A DNA stretch of 64,000 nucleotides from Polyodon spathula. Its lineage: Eukaryota > Chordata > Actinopteri > Acipenseriformes > Polyodontidae. The stretch spans positions 31,856,097 to 31,920,096 of the forward strand of contig NC_054552.1 of the NCBI RefSeq assembly GCF_017654505.1, given 5' to 3'. Shown here piece after piece: positions 1 to 12,446 of the stretch; position 1 is the stretch's first letter; each line of letters opens with the position of its first letter. Below the pieces are notes generated by a model. It did no database searches, had not been told where the DNA came from, and worked only from the letters and a program-made list of their open reading frames with translations. The position numbers and the translations under genes are program-made.

Positions 1-28
1 GAGCCAATTATAGGACTAGCCCAGGAAG

Positions 29-3028
29 ATGAGTGCTGTGAGGGGGAGGATCCTTCTCCTCCTGCTCCTAGGAGTGACAACATGTGCTGCAGCTCAAGGT
101 TAGTGTGCTCTACCTGTCTGTATAGACCACACACAACTAATGGCTTGGGGGCCTGAACATTGGAGATCCCAGTAACACTTTACATTAGGTGTCTCTAGTT
201 ACTGTGTATTTACATAGTAGTTACATATTAAATTCATGTGTACTTACACCTAATTACAATTTTATTATGCATACTTACCATGTCCTTAACATGTACATTT
301 TTTGTACGATATTTATAAGTACACATAGAGTTAGGGTTAGGGTTAAGGTTAGGTTTATATCATGCAAAACAAATGACACAGGAATATTTTGAAATCTTTT
401 TCCAGTGTGTAACCAAACTAGCCTTTCAAAATCCTGAGCAGAGGAGCTTAAAACCCTTCTGTTTCATTTAACACCTTTAAGAACGAATCTTCCAGAATAC
501 TTTGTTTAGGGGTTGATTTGTCACGTATGTTTGAGTTCATTGTTAGTCACATCAAGGAACTATCTTCCTTTCTGCATGAGAAAGAAGCTGTACATTGTTT
601 TATTGGGCATACAATGGTTGGTCTATCCAAGCAATGCTAAAGGCTGCAGTTAGTCATTAAATATAGGAAAGAATGTGAGGCAGGGAATGGCTTTGGGAAG
701 CTCTGCATGATTCCGTCTCGTGAGCCACTGTTCATGTCACTCATCTGTCTAAATATTTAAAAATGTCACTTTATACAGCTATATAACAGCTAAAGAACAA
801 TCCCAATTACTTTTCAGTAAAAGGATAAAAAAAAGTATTGATAGCTCTTATTTAGGCTTTTTAACCCTGCTGCTGATGTCTTATATTGTACACCTATTGT
901 ACACAATAATACCGTGCTTGGGTAATATTTCTCCTTCAAGGTACCCAGAACAGAGGGTCCTTTCTGAATAAAGCAATGGGACGGGTGCACACTGGAAAGC
1001 AGAGCTCCAGCTCTTTTGTCAAGTCCAGCACAAGCGGTAAGGCACACCCTTTTCATCACCTCATTGCTTACTCAATGATACACATTCAGATATTGCCCTT
1101 AGGTACCAGTACAGAACTGTATGGAAAGCTGTGATAGGATAAGACAGTAAGGAATGCTCACTTTGAAACAGACAATAATGATTTGGAGTAAATATTTTGA
1201 CAGCCAAGCCTGATTTTTTACCCAACACTGTAGCAGAAACATGAATAAAATCTGTGTCACTCCAAAGACACACTGAAATGTTTCTCATAATCGCTCCTTC
1301 TCTGGTTTTAAAGATCATATCAGGGAATTGCTTAGAACGTCCTGCCAATGCTTCAAAACGACAGAAGCAATGGGAGTGTTCTAATACATGTGCACTCTAC
1401 TGTAAATAAATAAATAAATAAATGCAATTGTTTTTAAAAACAAAATACTGAATGGCAGTGTCTGTTGTTAAGCATCATAACACTGCTCTGTGCTGCTGCA
1501 GATCCTTGGGAGTGGAGCACTTGGTTCAACGTGGATCACCCAGGAGGCAGTGGGGATTATGAGCGGCTGGATGCCATCAGGTTTTACTACAGAGAGCGAG
1601 TGTGTGACAGACCCAAGGCAATTGAAGCTCGGACCACAGAATGGATTGCAGCAGAAAACACTGGCGAAGTGGTCCACTCAGACCCAGAGCTGGGGTTCTG
1701 GTGTCTGAATGAGGAGCAACCAGGAGGGAGAAACTGCTCAAACTACTCAGTGAGGTTCTTCTGTCCTGCAGGTTGGTGCATTCAAAAAGAAAAAAAGAAA
1801 GTCAAGAGTGTGCTAATTAAGCAATAGCACCAGACACAGAAGCATTTAACAGAGATGAAGCACAATTAAAATTAATTAATCAAAATGATCTTTTAAAAAA
1901 AACAGTCCTTATCGAAACACTCCTTAAAAAACACACGTTTTAAGAATCCAATCCAATATTTCAATGAAGGTAAGGAATGCACATTTTATTTCTGCTGAAA
2001 GTAGTTTCTTAAAAGTTTGTTTTTATTATTTGTTGTCATTGAGGTGTATAGGGATAGTGCTTCCAGCATTTGCGATAAGGTCTCATGTTTTAGCCAATCA
2101 TTTTTTAAATAAGGCCAGTGGCATATAATTGGTAACACTTACATTAATTCATATCATTTTAAACTCTCTCCTTGTTTAAGAAATCAAAACTAAACACTGT
2201 GGTCTTGTAGCTGGTGTTGCTCCCGTGTATAGGGGTTTCTTCATTAGCAAATTACAGTGTTGTAGAAAAGTGAGACCCAGAAGTAGCTCTTTTCTCACAG
2301 GGAAGACCTGGAACACAGCGAGAAGGGCCTGGGCCCCCTGGTCAGGCTGGCGCGAGTGCCCAGCAAACTGTGGCCAGCAGGCCGTGCAGGTGCGCACTAG
2401 AAGCTGCAGTACACAAAGTCAGCAGCAGGGGGAGGAGCAGTGCCACGGGCGCACTGTGGAAGGCAGAATGTGCAAGGGACCTCCTTGTAAAGATAGATGC
2501 CACCAGTGTGGGAGCGATACCTCTCACTCTGTTGCTACCCTTGCTGATAACTTCCGTTGCGTGCACTTTCAGTGTGCGCCTTCCTCTGTGTCTCTCTTCT
2601 CATCTGTTCAAAGTCATTATGTGGTCCACCCTCCACATCTCCTCTCCAGTCAGCTCGGCCTCCATATCAAGCGCCCTTGTGTGTTCCTGTATCCTTGCGG
2701 AGGGGTGTGCTTCACAAATGTAATATTCATAGGTGAAATACTGATGGTTTATCGAGGTTTTCCAGCACTCCACTTATATACAAATGTCAGTCATATTTTC
2801 CCATTAAAAATATGCTGTAGTTTGTACCAACTGCTGGATAAGTAGTATTGTAAAATTCTGTGCTTTATAGGGATCATGGAAAACGAGCGACTTATATTGT
2901 GGTGCATTCTATACAGCGATGCATCTTGAAGTTCAAAGCACAGTGCAGTTTAGATTTAAAGAACACCAAGTTACCATCTCAAACGCTTAGTTCAAATACA
3001 TTCCTTACTGGAATCGAACTTCATAATT

Positions 3029-3067
<39 letters not shown>

Positions 3068-6000
3068 ATATTATATATATAGTTTTATCCCTATTTATTC
3101 GGTTTGAGTTCTTCATCTTTTGCTTTATATGCTATAATTTTAAAATGTTCTTTTCTCTTGCTGTTTTTATTGTTTATATTGTTTTTATTGTACTAAATGT
3201 TCTTCCGAATGTTCTTTTCTTTTTGTTAAAAGCACCCAGGGATGGCTCGCCATGAAAGGCGCTTTATAAATAAAATTTGATTTGTTAGGTTCTTGTACGA
3301 GAAAACAAATGCAAACAAAATACAAAGAGATACATGTTTTTGGAATTACAACAGGAGTTGCTGCGGCTGATACGCTGTATTTTACGGTATTTGTTAAAGG
3401 CACTTCACATCAAAAATGGGCATGTGACCAGTTTTACAAGTTCCCAAACCTATATGCGCAATCTCTGCCAATTCATTATATGTTCAGTCGAATGCTGAGA
3501 TCCACAGATGTGCTTCCTTATATCTCTAGCAGTGTGTTGATTAATTCCCCTCATTTCTTCTGCTCCAGCTTGCAACCTGAGCTGCACGGAGGGCCATGTT
3601 AACGCGGAGTGCGATGCCTGCATGTGCGAGCATCACCTGCTGCTGGGCTCGGTGCAGCTGGAGGGGGGGCAGCCGGCTGCCGGAGCCGCGGTTTACAGGC
3701 AGGGCAGGACCCTCAAGCTCATCACCGTGTCCGACGACAACGGCAAGTTCAGAATCCCCGGGGTGTGCCCAGACGGAAACTCCACCTTGAAAATCAAAAT
3801 GGACAGATACGCCACGGCAACCGTCACCGTGCCCAAATCTACCAACCAAAGAACTTCGGTTATTGACGTCAGGTTCAAAAGGGCAGGTGTGTGAATTACA
3901 TAGTGCGGTCTGAATTATAAGAGCTGAAATTAAGCACATCACTTATGATTATTTTTTTATTGCCTTTTATTATATATGCAATTTCAATTGTGCCGTTAAA
4001 CTGATCCATTCCACTGTGCCACGCAGAGAAGCCGTATGTACTGAAGAACCCAGAGGGCAAAGCAAGACGAGAGGGACAGACCGCTGCCTTCTGCTGCAAG
4101 ATTGTGGGGCACCCAGCCCCAAACAATTACCAATGGTAAGGAAAACAAAAGGAGATAACCTATAGATATAGCCACTATACCTATAGAAAAATATCAACAG
4201 ACCATGTAAAATATTTTAATAGTGCCCTCCCTAATGTTTTACATGCACCAATGGGACTCGGGCGGACAGAGATGTTGGTTCAGAATCTTGGCACAACGCA
4301 AGACTGTTGAAATGGTGTAAACAGTGAAGGCTTTTAGATATGCTGCACTTAAATGTCGAAATGCACATTAGACATTTTAAGTTGCTCCGTCATTGCAATA
4401 TAAAGAGAGAACTTGACTGCGGGAAAAGATTTTAACAGTGCCTTTGAGACTAAAAATGATACATGCTTTGACCATTGACAACTTGCATAAAAAAAAAAGA
4501 AAATAAACCATCAGTCCATGTTGCAGATATTGCTTTCCTCCAGGTTGCTTTTGGAAAGAGTTGTAGAAATGCGTGTGTGCCTGTTGCCCTTCCCAGAAAC
4601 CACCTGTGCCTCATTAATCTCAAACAGGCTTTAGCTTTGCATCATCATACTGAACTTGGGACCCGTTGTTTGACATGGTTTCCAAGCTTGGTTTGAACAG
4701 TGGATGCCTCCATGCTATTGGGTTTGTAATTTTGAGTAACGCTTTCCATGTCTTCACATCTCTTTTCAGGTACCACAATGGCACCCTTCTCAACAGTAAT
4801 CTGTACAAATACGACAGCACTCTGGTGTTGAGGAACCTGCAAATGAGCCAGTCAGGAGAGTATTACTGTAAGGCAAGCAACGATGCTGGCGCCATCAAAT
4901 CCCAACCTGCCACACTTACTGTAATCGGTAGGCACAATACCAAGTCAGACTGTTAGAAAGATCTTTCTAAAGAAACACTATTTTAGCTAATGACATGTAC
5001 TGTCAAATGATTGCAGCTTCGCCTGTAATATTCCTTAGTTAAAAAGCTAATTCATACTAATGGGTTCCACAAGAGTACATTAGTATTCTCTTAGTTTAAT
5101 AGAAATGCCTCCACAAATTTGGCAGGTAAATCGTTATGATGTCAAATGGAGGGTTTCGAATCAAAAATTGTTATAATATAAAGAAGATTTATGCTATAAA
5201 GTAAGAATTTGTTCTTCTGTTAAAGATTGAACCAGTTTTTTCCTGTTTTCTCTTTCAATAGCTTACAATGAACCTTCATGCAACCCAGTGCCTGAAAGCC
5301 ATCTCATCAGACTACCTCGCGACTGTTTCCAAAACCCCACGAACTCTTTCTACTATGACGTGGGGAAATGTCCCACAGCAACGTGTGCAGGACAACTAGA
5401 TAATGGCATAAGGTGCAAAGACTCTGTATCTTACTGCTGCGGAGTTGAAAAGCTGGAAGAGAGACAGATCACTTGCAAAGGATACACTCTGCCAATAATG
5501 GTGGTTTCTAAATGTGGCTGTCAAAAGTGCGTTGAAACAAAAATCATCGTCCGTGGGCGTGCCATTGCTGCAGACAATGGTGAACCTTTGCGTTTTGGAC
5601 ATATTTTTATGGGAAAAGTTAGAATCAGTAGGACTGGATATAAAGGAACTTTCTCAATCCAGGTACCAGTAGACACGGAAAGGCTGGTACTGACATTTGT
5701 TGACCACCTACAAAAGTTTGTGAACACCACAAAGGTTCTGCCATTCAACAAAAAGGGGGGTGCTGTGTATCACGAAGTGAAGCTTCTGAGGAAGAAAGAA
5801 CCAGTAACGTTGGTTTCTACTCAGACTAATTCAGTCTCTCTGGGAGAAATTGAAGGGGAAGACCCTATTGCTGAGCTTGAAATCCCTCCCAACGCTTTCT
5901 ACAGAGAGAATGGGGAGGTTTACATCGGTAAAGTGCAAGCCAGCATAACGTTTCTGGATCCCAGAAACATTTCAACTGCTACAGCAGCCCAGAGCGACCT

Positions 6001-7609
6001 CAACTTTGTCAACGATGAAGGAGATATTTTCCCGTTGCGGACTTACGGCATGTTTTCAGTGGACTTCAGAGATGAAACATCCACCGAGTCCCTCAGTGCG
6101 GGGGAAGTGAAGGTCTTCCTCGATTCTGCACAAGTGAAAATGCCAGAGCACCTGAACGAGATGAAGCTGTGGTCCCTCAACCCTGAAACTGGGCTCTGGG
6201 AGGAAGAAGGACAATTCCGTTTCGCAAAGACCAAACGAGGCAAGCGAGAAGAAAGAACCTTCCTGATCGGGAACATGGAAATTCGTGAAAGGCGCCTCTT
6301 TAATCTAGATGTTCCTGAGAGCAGAAGGTGTCATGTGAAAGTAAGAGCCTTCCGGAGTGAGAGGTTTATGCCAAGTGAACAGGTCGAAGGGGTTGTGATA
6401 ACTCTGATTAACATGGAGCCCACGGCAGGTTTCGCCTCAAACCCGAGGTCGTGGGGGCGGTTTGATAGCGTCATTACTGGTTCTAATGGAGCCTGTTTAC
6501 CTGCTTTTTGTGACGAACAAAGGCATGACGCTTACTCAGCCTACGTAATGGCCAACCTAGGGGGAGAGGAGCTGGAAGCAGTTGCATCATCCCCAAAATA
6601 CAACCCCAACGCTATTGGAGTCCCACAGCCTTACTTAAACAAGCTCAACTACAAGAGAACTGACCACGATGACCCCAAGGTTAAGAAAACAGCCTTTAAT
6701 ATCAATGTTGCAAAGCCAAGCGTAAACGCTGCTGAAGAAAGTAACGGCCCCATTTATTCATACGAAAACCTCAAAGAATGTGAGGAGGCTCCTTTTACTA
6801 GCGGTCACTTCCGCTTTTACAGGGTTGAAGGGGATAGATATGACTACAACACAGTCCCTTTCAACGAGGACGATCCCATGAGCTGGACTGCAGACTACCT
6901 CAGCTGGTGGCCCAAGCCGCTGGAATACAGAGCATGCTACATAAAAGTAAAAATTAATGGTCCGCAAGAAATAATGGTGCGATCCAAAAACATGGGTGGA
7001 ACCCACCCCTTGAATGCTGGCAAGCTGTACGGCATTCGGGATGTGCGCAGTACCCGGGACATGGAGCAGCCCAGTGTGTCTGCAGTCTGCCTGGAGTTCA
7101 AGTGCAGTGGCATGCTGTATGACCAAGACCGCGTTGATCGCACGCTGGTCAAGATCCTGCCCCAGGGATCCTGTCGAAGAGAGCTCGTTAACAGCATGCT
7201 TCAGGAATACCTAGTGAATCACCTGCCCCTCGCCGTTAATAACGACACAAACGAGTTCACCATGCTGGCTCCTCTAGACCCCCTGGGACACAACTACGGC
7301 ATCTACACAGTGACTGATCAAGACCCCAGGACCGCTAAGGAGATTGCGCTGAGCCGATGCTTCGATGGGACCTCGGATGGCTCGTCCAGAGTCATGAAGA
7401 GCCATGTGGGAATGGCACTGACATTCAACTGTGGAGAGAGGGAGGTGACTCGCCACAGTGTGTTCCAGTCTCTGCAGAACTCTCCCGGTCAGTCACTGGC
7501 CAGCTCCATGAGGGAAGGAAGGACCAGCAGGAGACAGAGAGGCAGTTCTTCTCAGCGAGCTCAGAGACGCAACGCACGCAATCCTGCAAGCACTCTCAGA
7601 AGAACTTGA
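29..7609 (+). CDS. CILP: Cartilage intermediate layer protein 1, complete coding sequence in 8 exons
   Basis: Secreted extracellular-matrix protein of cartilage; the family antagonises TGF-beta/IGF-1 signalling. Coding exons: 29-98, 941-1036, 1502-1771, 2301-2486, 3569-3886, 4027-4135, 4770-4927, 5262-7609. All junctions are GT/AG and in phase, giving 1184 aa, the length of human CILP. The start at 29 opens a typical signal peptide (MSAVRGRILLLLLLG). Exon 3 (about residues 56-146) is a mucin WxxW domain (WSTWFN, GFWCLN). Exon 4 (146-208) is a thrombospondin type-1 repeat (WAPWSGWREC, CG). Exon 5 is a carboxypeptidase-regulatory-like segment. Exons 6-7 (314-402) are one Ig C2 domain with Cys pair FCCK/YYCKAS. 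The last exon carries the long conserved region, including a basic cleavage site KRGKR at residues 727-731, which separates the N-terminal CILP chain from the NTPPHase-like C-terminal chain. The last exon follows human CILP1 closely, so CILP2 is unlikely. Confidence 0.97.
180..400. mobile_element. Dispersed repeat with telomere-like GTTAGG units, CILP intron 1
   Basis: It starts GTAACACTTTACATTAGGTG and ends near GTTAGGGTTAGGGTTAAGG. In between lie repeated TTACATA/TACTTACA motifs that are partly self-complementary. I recognise this texture from a common fish non-autonomous repeat, but the family is not assigned. Confidence 0.5.
3037..3062. repeat. (TG)n microsatellite, CILP intron 4
   Basis: Twelve TG units flanked by TATATA on both sides. 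Confidence 0.9.
3085..3292 (+). mobile_element. Probable LINE/SINE 3' end, CILP intron 4
   Basis: It ends CATGAAAGGCGCTTTATAAATAAAATTTGATTTG. The motif AAGGCGCT(T/A)TATAAATAAAA is typical of L2-type LINE or L2-mobilised SINE tails in fish genomes. The T-rich upstream part may belong to it; the left edge is uncertain. Confidence 0.5.
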
Positions 7610-8370
7610 ATGACCAGCAGAGATTAAGAGAGGAATTCTACAAGAAAACAAGAGGCAACAGCAAAGCCGAAAGAACAAAGAACAAATGCAGCACGATACA
7701 AAATAGAACCAGAGGAACTGATTTAAATAGCCCAAAATAAATACAACTATTTCTACTCCTATTCCAAAGTATCTTCTGAAATCTTCCGATCTAGCTCAAT
7801 CCCAATCCATTACTAATAATGCAAATTAAAACAAACACCTTATCCATCTATAAAAAAGCACTGAAACGTTGCTACTACAGTAGCAAGTTGTGAACTGATA
7901 AATTAGACATGGGATGATTTTAATGGTTCGAAACAGAAATTTCAGCACCACTACACTGAGAAACCACTGCTGGCTTTCAAAACCAGCGCATGTTTAAAAG
8001 CTGTCTAACCCATACCGCATCCTGCCAGTTAGCACGAGGCAGAATCACTTCAGGTTAGGCGCTCATTTCAGCACCACGTTAATGAAGATTTCTTCAATCA
8101 CAACGCTGTGATAAATGGGAACTGTACTTGAATATGTAAATAGGGACTTATTTATTTCATAAACAGCTTGAAGTAATGTGTGTATACAGCATATACCCTA
8201 TACATTATTCTTAGGTTATCCTAATACATGAATGGTACAAATGTTTGTTTGGAATTACACCAGACACTCTGTTGATGTTTAAATATTTACTCAGTGTGCA
8301 ATCAGTTTTATGTTAAACTCCTGTCTATTTTTAAATGTGTGCCATACTTTCTAATAAAAGCAAACTCCAA
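7610..8370 (+). other. CILP: Probable 3' untranslated region of CILP
   Basis: This AT-rich stretch follows the CILP stop codon and shows no conserved open frame. AATAAA occurs at 7736-7741 and again at 8353-8358. The second is the likelier main poly(A) signal, because non-repetitive UTR-like sequence continues up to it. The end point is inferred. The remaining bases to about 8925 look like plain intergenic sequence with a T-rich tract near 8688. Confidence 0.5.
8353..8358 (+). terminator. Candidate CILP poly(A) signal (AATAAA)
   Basis: A canonical AATAAA hexamer about 745 bases after the CILP stop codon, in AT-rich UTR-like sequence. Usage is inferred. Confidence 0.4.
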
Positions 8371-8932
8371 TTTCTGTCATTTGTGTCTACTTCATTAAGA
8401 GCTATACATTTAAACAATACCATTTATGTGCATGTGTTGCCATTTTGTGGTGAACACTGGTATTGCAACAAACTTGGGATTGAAAATGACATGAAGCTAC
8501 AACCAGAACTGGCTTCACTATCCCGACTGCTTTACCATAGGTAGAGCAGCGCTAATCAGGGTGTGTGACCCAGGGATGTAAACAGGGCTCTGATCGTGAC
8601 GTCTTTATAGGTTCACAGTCACCTAGAAATGAAGCGCTTCTTTATGAACTGTTTCAGATAAGGTGGAGATTCTCAGTGCTGCAGGTTTTTTTTTTTTTTG
8701 TTTGTTTTTTTCCAGCTGTTCAATCCATGGCAGCTTCAGCTATATACTGCCATTCTGTGTCTTTGTAAAACAAGAGACACTGGGTTCATGTCCAGAAACA
8801 AATTAGAACATAACAGGAGAGTGTTTTGATAAAAGTCTGCGTGCATATTTGTGCTTTTAGGGAAAACTGAAGAACAAATAAATAAACAGACATTAAAAAT
8901 TTTGAAAAACCTGGTTTGGAAACATTGATCAT

Positions 8933-8938
8933 TTTATT
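8933..8938 (-). terminator. Candidate MRPL46 poly(A) signal
   Basis: TTTATT on the plus strand reads AATAAA on the minus strand, about 340 bases past the MRPL46 stop. CILP and MRPL46 therefore converge tail-to-tail in this interval. Confidence 0.5.
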
Positions 8939-9276
8939 TAATAAGATTCTTTTAGTATTTATAAATGCAAACCCTACAGAGTGTTTCATAGTTACAGATT
9001 ACATTTAAAATACTGCAGAGAGTTTGTACTTATACATATTGTGACAACAGAACAAAATGAAAAGGGGGCTCTGACAGAGAAACATAAAAAGTTTCCTTGA
9101 ATTCCACAGGTAAAGTGTGAGGAAACATCTGCAAAAAGGAGGGGGTTTTGTCTTTGATTGAGAAACAGAATCTGGAGACATCCTGCACTGTGCATCCCAT
9201 CTCTCCTTTCTGAAGAATTACCACCCTCCAGTTCACCCAGTGCTGGTCATATACTGTCATCAAGCTGGACTTTTCA

Positions 9277-11600
9277 TCACAGATCCACCATGAAGCGGCT
9301 CACCTGTTCCAGGTACCGTGGGTTCAGATAGTCCTGCAGTTCCGTCTTGCTTACCCACACATGGCCCCCCTTTTTGTTTGGAGCAAGGTCGCCACTATCC
9401 AGAAGGGCTCTGAAGAAAAACACCTTGGCACCGACACAGCTTTCTGTCCGGACATCCTTTGGGAATTTGTACTTGTAAACTCCACAGGGAGCATTTCCCA
9501 GGAACGTGGCTTTAATGCTGTTACCTTAAAAGAATGAAAGAAAATAAAAGATTGTGATGAATTAGTTTCAAGATGTATGGAAACCGTGTTAGAGATTTGA
9601 GAATGCAGCATTGATCACTGGTTCTGAAGGTGTAGAGGTGACAATGGTTCAACTGGAGTGTTTCCATGAATATTACTGGGGTGCAGGGTGACAGTGCTGG
9701 AGAGAGATGTGAAAGGAGTGGCATGGAGAATTAGTACCTGTGAGACTGGTAAGGGCACGCTCTGCAGTCTCTCTCAGGGTCTCTCCATTATCCCACTGCA
9801 CCTGTGGGAGCAGCCACACATCCCCACTGCCAATCTTCTCCTTCACCAGCAATACCAGGCTATCCGCCAGACAGCGCTCCAGACAGGTCCGATCTGCCTT
9901 CTTGTCTGTTTCTGAAACACACTGCAGTTTTATCACCAATAATCAGTGAAGCAGAGTGCACTTAAAATTCTGGTGACATTGTCAGCAAACCCTAAAATGT
10001 ACACTTATCAGGGGACTTGAGATGAGGGACACAAAGCCACTTTTTCCAGGAACAGTGGCTTGAAACCTGGTTCCAGGAGACCTACATAGTGTGAGGCAAC
10101 TTTGTTGAACCAAACCCCAAGTCTCCCGTGGTGTGCCATGCAGTGGCCTGAAACCTGGTCTCCTAAACCAATTTCCAAGCCACAAAGTCACTGTGTTCCC
10201 TCAGCTTTAGGGCAATATTCAGAATAAAAACTTGCATGGTCATGCTCAGTTATTGTTTTTTACTTAACTGAGCACGAACACTGAAGGGTTGTTTCTGAAT
10301 ATGGTTGTCAGCTGCACAAGTTAACTTTTCTTTGCATACACATGGAAGACGATGCATCCTGCATGGCTTTATTATTTTTTTTTTTAATCTGAGCATCACC
10401 TCACTCAGATTAGTGCCAACAGCATAGATGCACTTGTGCATAAAATGAGCACATCTGCTTAAGCTATTGCCAAGAGCGCAGGAACTAGAGACTCAGATGC
10501 TAGACCTGTGCATATCCGCTTAGAGTAGGCTGCAAGAGCACAACCTGTACTGTATAAAATCAACTGGGCCAAAAACTGGCCAGAATTTCTCATTTCAGAG
10601 CAGGAGCTGCCACTTCCTAGTTACCAGAGTTGAGAAGTTGTTTTTGAATTAAACCTGTGACGCGTGGTGCTGGTTTGAACTGTCTCAGTTTCTGGTCCCA
10701 GGTGTCCTCGAGGTCCTGCGCAGTCACGATGTCCTGGCCAGAATCCTCGTCCGAGTCATAATCCTCCTCTTGCTTCCGGCTGACCCGCTCGGCATCCTCC
10801 AGCAGACGCAGCTCGTGGTCGGCCAGCAGGCTCCTCTCCAGCTCAGTCTACAGAGAGGGAAACGTGGGCTCATAGTTAATTAACCCTGCTTCACATTACT
10901 GCAGTGTTGAGGTTGCAGTGAATTTCAAGATTTGACTGTTCTACAACAACACACTACAAAGGTTAACCCTTTGCAGAATATAGGCATTCATTTAATTAGG
11001 TATGGGAACACACTCTGGGCAGTAAAGGGATAAAAAACAAAACACACCCTACAGCCAGGAAGACCCATTGAAATTGGGAAGCTTAGAACATAAGAATTGT
11101 CATCACAGCCATGTTTTACTTGTTATGTTATTCCTAGCGCGTCCCGTTACACCTACTTTCAAACTGTCACTTTTTGGGTCATATACTATGAAGCTTATTC
11201 TGCAAGGGAGCTTAATCAGTACATATGAAATTCCCTATGATAGACACCCTCCAGCTCAACAACGCTTTGGCAGAAACATTATTTTGCATGACCTAATTTA
11301 AACGTCTTTTATCTCGATAACTACTTCAGATTCTCACACCTGTTGTAGCAGCTCGGCAAAGTCCATCTCTATCGGGCTCCTGTCTCGGGAGATGACAGCG
11401 GGTCTCTGCACAAAAACCGCTCCAAGCAGCCTCCACGGAGAGCGGCTTTCTAGCACTGCTTCCTCTGGCTTTTGAATCGCCGGCACCCGGAGCCCGACTG
11501 ACAGCTGCCTGCAGCCGCTGCTGGCGGCCCCAGAGCCCGGAATCTGCGTTACAATCCCCCGCAGAGGACGAAGCAGCACCCCACTTACGGGCACAGCCAT
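9277..11600 (-). CDS. MRPL46: Mitochondrial large ribosomal subunit protein mL46, complete in 4 exons
   Basis: Component of the 39S subunit of the mitochondrial ribosome, with a NUDIX-like fold in its C-terminal half. Exons in transcript order: 11600-11340, 10847-10655, 9911-9738, 9524-9277 (261, 193, 174, 248 nt; 291 aa; human is 279). All junctions are GT/AG and in phase. The N-terminus is basic and Ser/Ala-rich, as for a mitochondrial presequence. Exon 2 is acidic ([14 protein letters not shown]) and includes the family motif AQDLEDTW. Exon 3 has [19 protein letters not shown] and the Nudix-like [12 protein letters not shown]. Exon 4 has [15 protein letters not shown] and [13 protein letters not shown]. 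An in-frame ATG 69 bases upstream (11669) would add an unconserved extension, so I chose the ATG at 11600. MRPS11 lies head-to-head, as in human. Confidence 0.96.
10014..10210. mobile_element. MITE copy 1 in MRPL46 intron 2 (family shared with 23880-24062)
   Basis: About 190 bp nearly matching 23880-24062 in the same orientation, including the core AACAGTGGCTTGAAACCTGG. The right end reads CCCTCAGCTTTAG, the inverse of the left end of the second copy. The left terminal repeat is eroded here. No transposase is visible, so this is a short non-autonomous DNA transposon; superfamily not determined. Confidence 0.65.
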
Positions 11601-11604
11601 CTTG
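11596..11604 (-). promoter_or_regulatory. YY1-like motif overlapping the MRPL46 start codon
   Basis: The minus strand reads AAGATGGCTG, with ATG as the initiator. AAGATGGC matches the YY1 core that commonly overlaps start codons of TATA-less housekeeping genes. The motif is seen directly; binding is inferred. Confidence 0.4.
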
Positions 11605-12446
11605 ATTTCATTGCTCTTTTCCCGGCGTAAGCAACTGGCAAATAACAGCGGGGAAGTGGGAAACCTCAAAATGTCAAGAGGGGGATTGCTACAATTGTAT
11701 TAAACATACACTCAAATAACTGTGAACTGCTTATAATGTAGAAAGTCAAGACCGTGCACAATAAGCAGTCTTCAGTATTACATTAAACCGGAATAATATT
11801 TGTTCGTTAGATTATATTGTTACAAACATATTTGTATCACCGACCCCTAAAAGCAATCTGTTGTGATGGGCAGTTCATTTTTAATTACAGGGGTGGAGCG
11901 TTCCTATTATATATATTTTTTAAGAAAATTAAAAAGTGGACCTTTTGTAAACTCTAAAATAAATACTAATATTGTGTATACTTTTTAATTTTTTATTATT
12001 ATTTAAATATTAAATTAAGAGCCAAGTTGTCCATATAGGTAAACAACCACCCCTCCTATGCCGAACAAGTGGAACTGTCCACACTCCCTTGACAACCTAA
12101 CGGTACTAGATTATTTCATTGTAATAAATAGAGCAGGAATTAATCAAAAATACAACTTTTTATAAGTATATATTGTTTTAAAAATGTATTTGTATACAAT
12201 AACACAATAACATATACGTATATTTTTCATTATCACTGGATACTTTTTTTTAAAGAGCGCTATTACTGATTTACAAAATTCGCCCCCTCTAGAACGTGTA
12301 TTATGGGTTGATCCTCATGTAACCGTGACAGGCACTCAGGTGACCTACGTTACACATGGCTGCGGTAATAAAGCGTAGTGCCGTACGGATGTCTTAGAAA
12401 TCTGTTTTTTGGTTAGTGAGGTGGAGAGTCTGTTCTTAATTATATC
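11601..12446. promoter_or_regulatory. Shared intergenic promoter between MRPL46 and MRPS11
   Basis: Only 846 bases separate the start codons of these divergent genes, and the same arrangement occurs in human. No placed TATA box is apparent. The flanks are moderately GC-rich next to each start codon, while the middle (about 11700-12280) is strongly AT-rich. A bidirectional housekeeping promoter is the natural reading; transcription start sites cannot be placed from sequence. Confidence 0.6.

Noticed and set aside
2225..2845. A 206-codon open frame over CILP exon 4
   Set aside because: Only 2301-2486 is exon; the remainder is intron read through the donor at 2487.
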